Assembly: GCF_013408655.1 (NCBI RefSeq)
Contig: NZ_JACCBP010000001.1
Location: 3,534,001 to 3,598,000 of the forward strand
Length of the DNA: 64,000 nt
From: Pigmentiphaga litoralis
GTDB taxonomy: Bacteria; Pseudomonadota; Gammaproteobacteria; Burkholderiales; Burkholderiaceae_B
Reading direction: 5' to 3'
The translations under genes were made by a program, and so were the position numbers. Position 1 is the first letter of the stretch. Every line of letters starts with the position of its first letter. This document shows positions 60,973 through 64,000 of the stretch, piece by piece. Under the pieces are notes generated by a model. The model had not been told where the DNA came from and did no database searches. It saw only the letters and a list, made by a program, of their open reading frames with translations.

Positions 60973-61941
60973 TCACGTCTCCGGGTTGAAGCCGGAACGT
61001 TTCACCACGGCCGCCCACTTGTCGCTCATGGCTGACATCGTGGCGGCCAGATCCGGGCGCGACAAGGTCATGGGTTCGAGCGACATCCGGCGCAGGCCAT
61101 CGCGGAACGCCGTGGCCTGCGCCGCGCGGGCAAAGGCCAGCGACAGCCCGGCCAGCGTGTCGCCTGGCACCTTGGCCGACGCAAAGACGCCATAGAACAG
61201 GTCGCCGGTAATCTGCGGATAGCCTGCTTCGCCAATGGTCGGCACGGCAGGCAGGAAGTCGCTGCGGTGGCTGCCGGTGGTCGCCAGCACACGGATCTTG
61301 CCCGCCTGATGTTGCGCCACCAGATTGGGCACCGCCGAAATCACCGCGGGCAGATGCCCACCCGCCAGGTCGTTGATGGCCTGCGCGCCGCCGCGGTAGG
61401 GCACATGCGCCAGCTTGACGCCCGACAGGCGCTCCAGCTCGGTGCCGATGAAGTGCGGCTCGGTCCCCGCGCCCGGTGTGCCGTAGGACGCCTGCTCGGG
61501 CCGCGTGCGCGCCCAGTCCAGAAAGCCGGGCACGGTATCGGCCTTGACCGCCGGCCCCACGGCCAGCGCGAACTGGTAACCGCACAGGGTGCCGACGCCC
61601 GAAAAGTCGGCGGTGCGATAGGGCAGCCGGGGGTAGATGTGCGGAAAGATTGTGAACACGCCCGGCGGCGTGACCAGCACCGTGCCGCCATCGGCGGGCG
61701 CGCGGGCCAGCATCTCGACAGCGATCTGCCCGGCCGCGCCCGCATGGTTTTCGACAATGGCGAGATAGCCCGATTCCTTGAGCTGGTCGGCCGCAAGGCG
61801 CGCCGCCACGTCCACCGCGCCCCCGGCCGGCCCGGCGACAAGCAAGCGCAGGCGCGACGGCGGCGCCGCGGCGCGGACAGGCGGCAGGCCGCTCAACAGT
61901 ACGGCGCTGGCGCCTAGGAAACTGCGTCGGGTGCATCTCAT
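60973..61941 (-). CDS. Bug-family solute receptor with Tat-like signal
   Basis: 322 residues from ATG 61941. The N-terminus CTRRSFLGASAVLLSG has a twin-arginine motif (R-R-S-F-L), unlike the Sec signals of the other Bug genes in the window. The first ligand loop is LRLLVAGPAGGAVDVAARL, also divergent from IVPFxPGG. VPYRGGAQAIND and TIGEAGYPQ confirm the family. First gene of a minus-strand operon with the sulfatase and ThDP genes, divergent from LysR 62049. Confidence 0.9.
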   Translation of the reverse strand: MRCTRRSFLGASAVLLSGLPPVRAAAPPSRLRLLVAGPAGGAVDVAARLAADQLKESGYLAIVENHAGAAGQIAVEMLARAPADGGTVLVTPPGVFTIFPHIYPRLPYRTADFSGVGTLCGYQFALAVGPAVKADTVPGFLDWARTRPEQASYGTPGAGTEPHFIGTELERLSGVKLAHVPYRGGAQAINDLAGGHLPAVISAVPNLVAQHQAGKIRVLATTGSHRSDFLPAVPTIGEAGYPQITGDLFYGVFASAKVPGDTLAGLSLAFARAAQATAFRDGLRRMSLEPMTLSRPDLAATMSAMSDKWAAVVKRSGFNPET

Positions 61942-61991
61942 GGCATCGTCCTGACAAGTACTACGGTGAAGCCATTCTAGGTAAGATGCCC

Positions 61992-62024
61992 TGGCGCGGA
62001 TAATGAATCCGCATCCGAGCGCCA
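61992..62024. promoter_or_regulatory. Nested inverted repeats between Bug and LysR
   Basis: An outer TGGCGC (61992-61997) / GCGCCA (62019-62024) encloses an inner GCGGAT-N5-ATCCGC (61996-62012). Located 25-57 bases before the LysR start and 51-83 bases from the Bug start; a probable LysR operator. Confidence 0.5.
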
Positions 62025-62048
62025 TAACCGTTCCTTTATGCCCATGCC

Positions 62049-62996
62049 ATGAATGAGCTCATCCGTCGCCTGACCATGCGGCACCTGCGCCTGCTTGTGA
62101 CCCTGTACGACATGGGCGGCGTCTCGCGCACGGCCCGTCTGCTGCATGTGACGCAGCCGGCGGTGTCCAAGACCGTGCGGGACCTGCGCGACATTGTGGG
62201 CGACGCGCTGTTCGAATCGACAGGCGAAGGGTTGCAGTGGACACCGGCTGGCCAGGTGGTGGTCCAGCGCGCGCGGGCGATCTTGCGCAACGTCGATGAT
62301 CTGGAACGTGAAACCCAGCGCGCCAAGCTCGGCACCCGCGAACGGTTCGCGATCGGCACGACGCGCGTGGCCGAAGCCGCGGTGTCGGGCACCTTGCCGG
62401 CAGCGTTGCTGAAAGACGGGATGCTGGTCAGCCTGCATCGCGGCACCCGCGAACACATGCTGGCCGAGTTGGAACGCAAGGCGCTGGACGTCGTGTTCGG
62501 AAGATGCGACGCGGGCTTTCGGCGCGCCGAATTCGAATACCACCCGATCTATCGCGACCGGTTCGTGGTGGTGTGCGGCCGCGGGCATCCGTGGTGGCGC
62601 AAGCGGTCGGCCAGCCTGGCGGCCCTGGCCACTCAGGAATGGATCCTGCCGCCGCCGGGCACCTTTGCGCACCATGTGTTCGAACAGGCTTTCCTGTCGG
62701 ACAACCTGGCGCCGCCGCAGGCATCGGTGCTGTCGATGCTGGGGCTCAATGATCTGCCGATGATGACCTCGCATCCCCTGCTGGCGCTGTTTCCCGAAAG
62801 CGAAGCGACACGCCTGCAGGACGAAGGGCTGGTGCGCTGTCTGGATGGGCTGCAGACGCCCTACCAGGAAGTGGGCGCCATCCTGCTGCGGGACGCGACG
62901 CCGCACCCCGCCCATCGCCGTGTCATCCAGCTGATGACGGCGTTCGCCACCGGCCGGTTGCCGACCCTGCCGATGACGCGCCCTACATCTGCGTAA
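62049..62996 (+). CDS. LysR-family transcriptional regulator
   Basis: 315 residues. HTH at residues 10-70 ([40 protein letters not shown]). It resembles the PcaQ/GbpR group, whose members respond to aromatic acids. Effector domain from about residue 92 ([20 protein letters not shown]). Divergent from the Bug-sulfatase-ThDP operon and probably its regulator. Its last 14 bases overlap the convergent aldehyde dehydrogenase gene. Confidence 0.93.
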   Translation: MNELIRRLTMRHLRLLVTLYDMGGVSRTARLLHVTQPAVSKTVRDLRDIVGDALFESTGEGLQWTPAGQVVVQRARAILRNVDDLERETQRAKLGTRERFAIGTTRVAEAAVSGTLPAALLKDGMLVSLHRGTREHMLAELERKALDVVFGRCDAGFRRAEFEYHPIYRDRFVVVCGRGHPWWRKRSASLAALATQEWILPPPGTFAHHVFEQAFLSDNLAPPQASVLSMLGLNDLPMMTSHPLLALFPESEATRLQDEGLVRCLDGLQTPYQEVGAILLRDATPHPAHRRVIQLMTAFATGRLPTLPMTRPTSA

Positions 62997-64000
62997 TGAA
63001 CTTGGTCACCAGGTAGCCATCCATGCTTTCGGTGCCGCCTTCACTGCCCATGCCGCTGTCCTTGATGCCGCCAAAAGGCGTTTCGACGTTGCCCATGCCA
63101 AAGTGGTTGATGTTCACCATCCCGGCTTCCAGGCCGTTGGACACGGCATGCGCGGTCTTCAGGCTCTCGGTGAACACATAGGACGCCAGGCCGAACGGCA
63201 AGGCATTGGCGCGGGTCAGCACCTCGTCGATCGCATCGAAGCGGGTGACGGGCACGACGGGACCGAAGGGCTCTTCGGTCATGATGCGCGCGTCGTCGAC
63301 GATGCCCGCCAGCACCGTCGGCGCATAAAAAAAGCCGGTGTCGCCGATACGCCTGCCGCCGGTCACGACTTCCGCGCGGCGCGACACGGCATCGTCGACG
63401 AACGCTTCCATGGCCTGCACGCGCCGCGCGTTGGCCAGCGGCCCCATCTGCGTGCCCTCGGCCAGCCCGTCGCCGACCCGGGTCGTGGACATCGCATCGG
63501 CAAACGCCGCCACGAACCGGTCGTAGGCCTTGCGCTGCACATAGAAACGGGTGGGCGACACGCACACCTGCCCCGCGTTGCGCAGCTTGAACTGCGCCAG
63601 CATGGCGGCCGCGCGATCGATGTCGGCATCATCGAACACCAGCACCGGCGAATGCCCGCCCAGCTCCAGCGTCGTCCGCTTCATGTGGGCGCCGGCCAGT
63701 GCGGCCAGCTGCTTGCCGACCGGCACGGATCCGGTAAACGAGATCTTGCGCACGATGGGCGACGTGATCAGCTGCGTGGAAATCGCGGCCGGGTCGCCCC
63801 ACAGCGTGTTCAACACGCCAGGGGGCAGTCCCGCCTCGTGCAGCAAATCGGTCATCGCCACCACGGCGCTGGGCGACTCTTCCGGCCCTTTCAGGATCAG
63901 CGTGCATCCGGCCGCCAACGCCGCCGCCACCTTGCGCACGGCCTGCGACATGGGAAAGTTCCACGGCGTGAACGCCGCGCACACGCCGACCGGTTCCCGC
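62983..64000 (-). CDS. Aldehyde dehydrogenase (NAD(P)-dependent, succinate-semialdehyde type), 5' part outside window
   Basis: Open from the window edge (frame reads [16 protein letters not shown] at 64000 downward) to the stop at 62983, about 338 residues. PWNFP and ILKGPEESP bind the cofactor, [17 protein letters not shown] has the catalytic Glu, and [13 protein letters not shown] has the nucleophile Cys. [11 protein letters not shown] and [15 protein letters not shown] are the C-terminal signatures of the SSADH/GabD-like group. Oxidises a semialdehyde or aldehyde to the acid. Neighbouring genes lie outside the window, so the pathway is not known. Confidence 0.93.
   Translation of the reverse strand, partial: REPVGVCAAFTPWNFPMSQAVRKVAAALAAGCTLILKGPEESPSAVVAMTDLLHEAGLPPGVLNTLWGDPAAISTQLITSPIVRKISFTGSVPVGKQLAALAGAHMKRTTLELGGHSPVLVFDDADIDRAAAMLAQFKLRNAGQVCVSPTRFYVQRKAYDRFVAAFADAMSTTRVGDGLAEGTQMGPLANARRVQAMEAFVDDAVSRRAEVVTGGRRIGDTGFFYAPTVLAGIVDDARIMTEEPFGPVVPVTRFDAIDEVLTRANALPFGLASYVFTESLKTAHAVSNGLEAGMVNINHFGMGNVETPFGGIKDSGMGSEGGTESMDGYLVTKFITQM

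Overview
The window is high-G+C DNA packed with short intergenic gaps. It looks like a chromosomal segment of a betaproteobacterium of the Alcaligenaceae (Bordetella/Achromobacter type). The grounds are the SAH riboswitch-ahcY-holin-like-metF order, the folM-folB-ttcA block, and above all eight intact Bug-type (TctC family) periplasmic solute receptors plus one decayed copy, with no TctA/TctB membrane partner in view. No rRNA, tRNA, IS element, prophage or CRISPR array was recognised. Assignments come from reading sequence and known family motifs; no database search was run.

Layout. 1-3.6 kb: the end of a glycosyltransferase gene, then an SAH-riboswitch-led methyl-cycle operon (ahcY, small membrane protein, metF). 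3.7-6.0 kb: a Bug gene divergent from a LysR gene. 6.0-11.3 kb: housekeeping genes (5-formyl-THF cyclo-ligase, lytic transglycosylase, NDUFA9-like SDR, cca, DUF1232). 11.3-20.1 kb: LysR/Bug pair, LysR/MFS pair with a multi-copy operator, pentapeptide protein, AhpD-like protein, SDR, LysR/CitE-like lyase pair. 20.2-26.5 kb: MidA-like methyltransferase, then folM-folB-ttcA running into a three-gene ABC importer. 26.5-32.9 kb: a hydantoinase/oxoprolinase operon (hyuA-hyuB-Bug-small unknown gene) divergent from a LysR gene. 33.0-35.4 kb: small lipoprotein and Tat-type phospholipase C. 35.4-38.6 kb: LysR, Rieske oxygenase and Bug on one strand. 38.9-41.9 kb: unknown gene and a GGDEF-EAL protein. 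42.0-46.6 kb: a catabolic cluster (TauD-like dioxygenase, FMN alpha-hydroxyacid oxidase, FAH family, NTF2-like, decayed Bug, nitroreductase). 46.7-48.8 kb: Bug/LysR pair. 48.8-53.2 kb: PrpR-like sigma-54 activator facing a Bug-PrpF operon. 53.2-57.8 kb: Bug, DUF1185, alpha/beta hydrolase, GntR, PLP enzyme. 57.8-62 kb: Bug, sulfatase, ThDP enzyme, divergent from LysR. The window ends inside an aldehyde dehydrogenase gene.

How the genes work together. About half the window is a string of substrate-specific modules. Each has a Bug receptor, a local regulator (LysR, GntR or sigma-54 activator) and one to four enzymes, which suggests organic-acid or aromatic-acid scavenging with shared or distant membrane transporters. 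Two modules carry readable control DNA. One is a full-consensus sigma-54 -24/-12 element (50876-50891) with an upstream palindrome between the PrpR-like gene and Bug-prpF. The other is a 28-bp near-perfect palindrome (53241-53268) ahead of the GntR-containing module. With the SAH riboswitch leader and the Cys-containing small gene translationally coupled to the hydantoinase Bug, these are the parts most worth following up.
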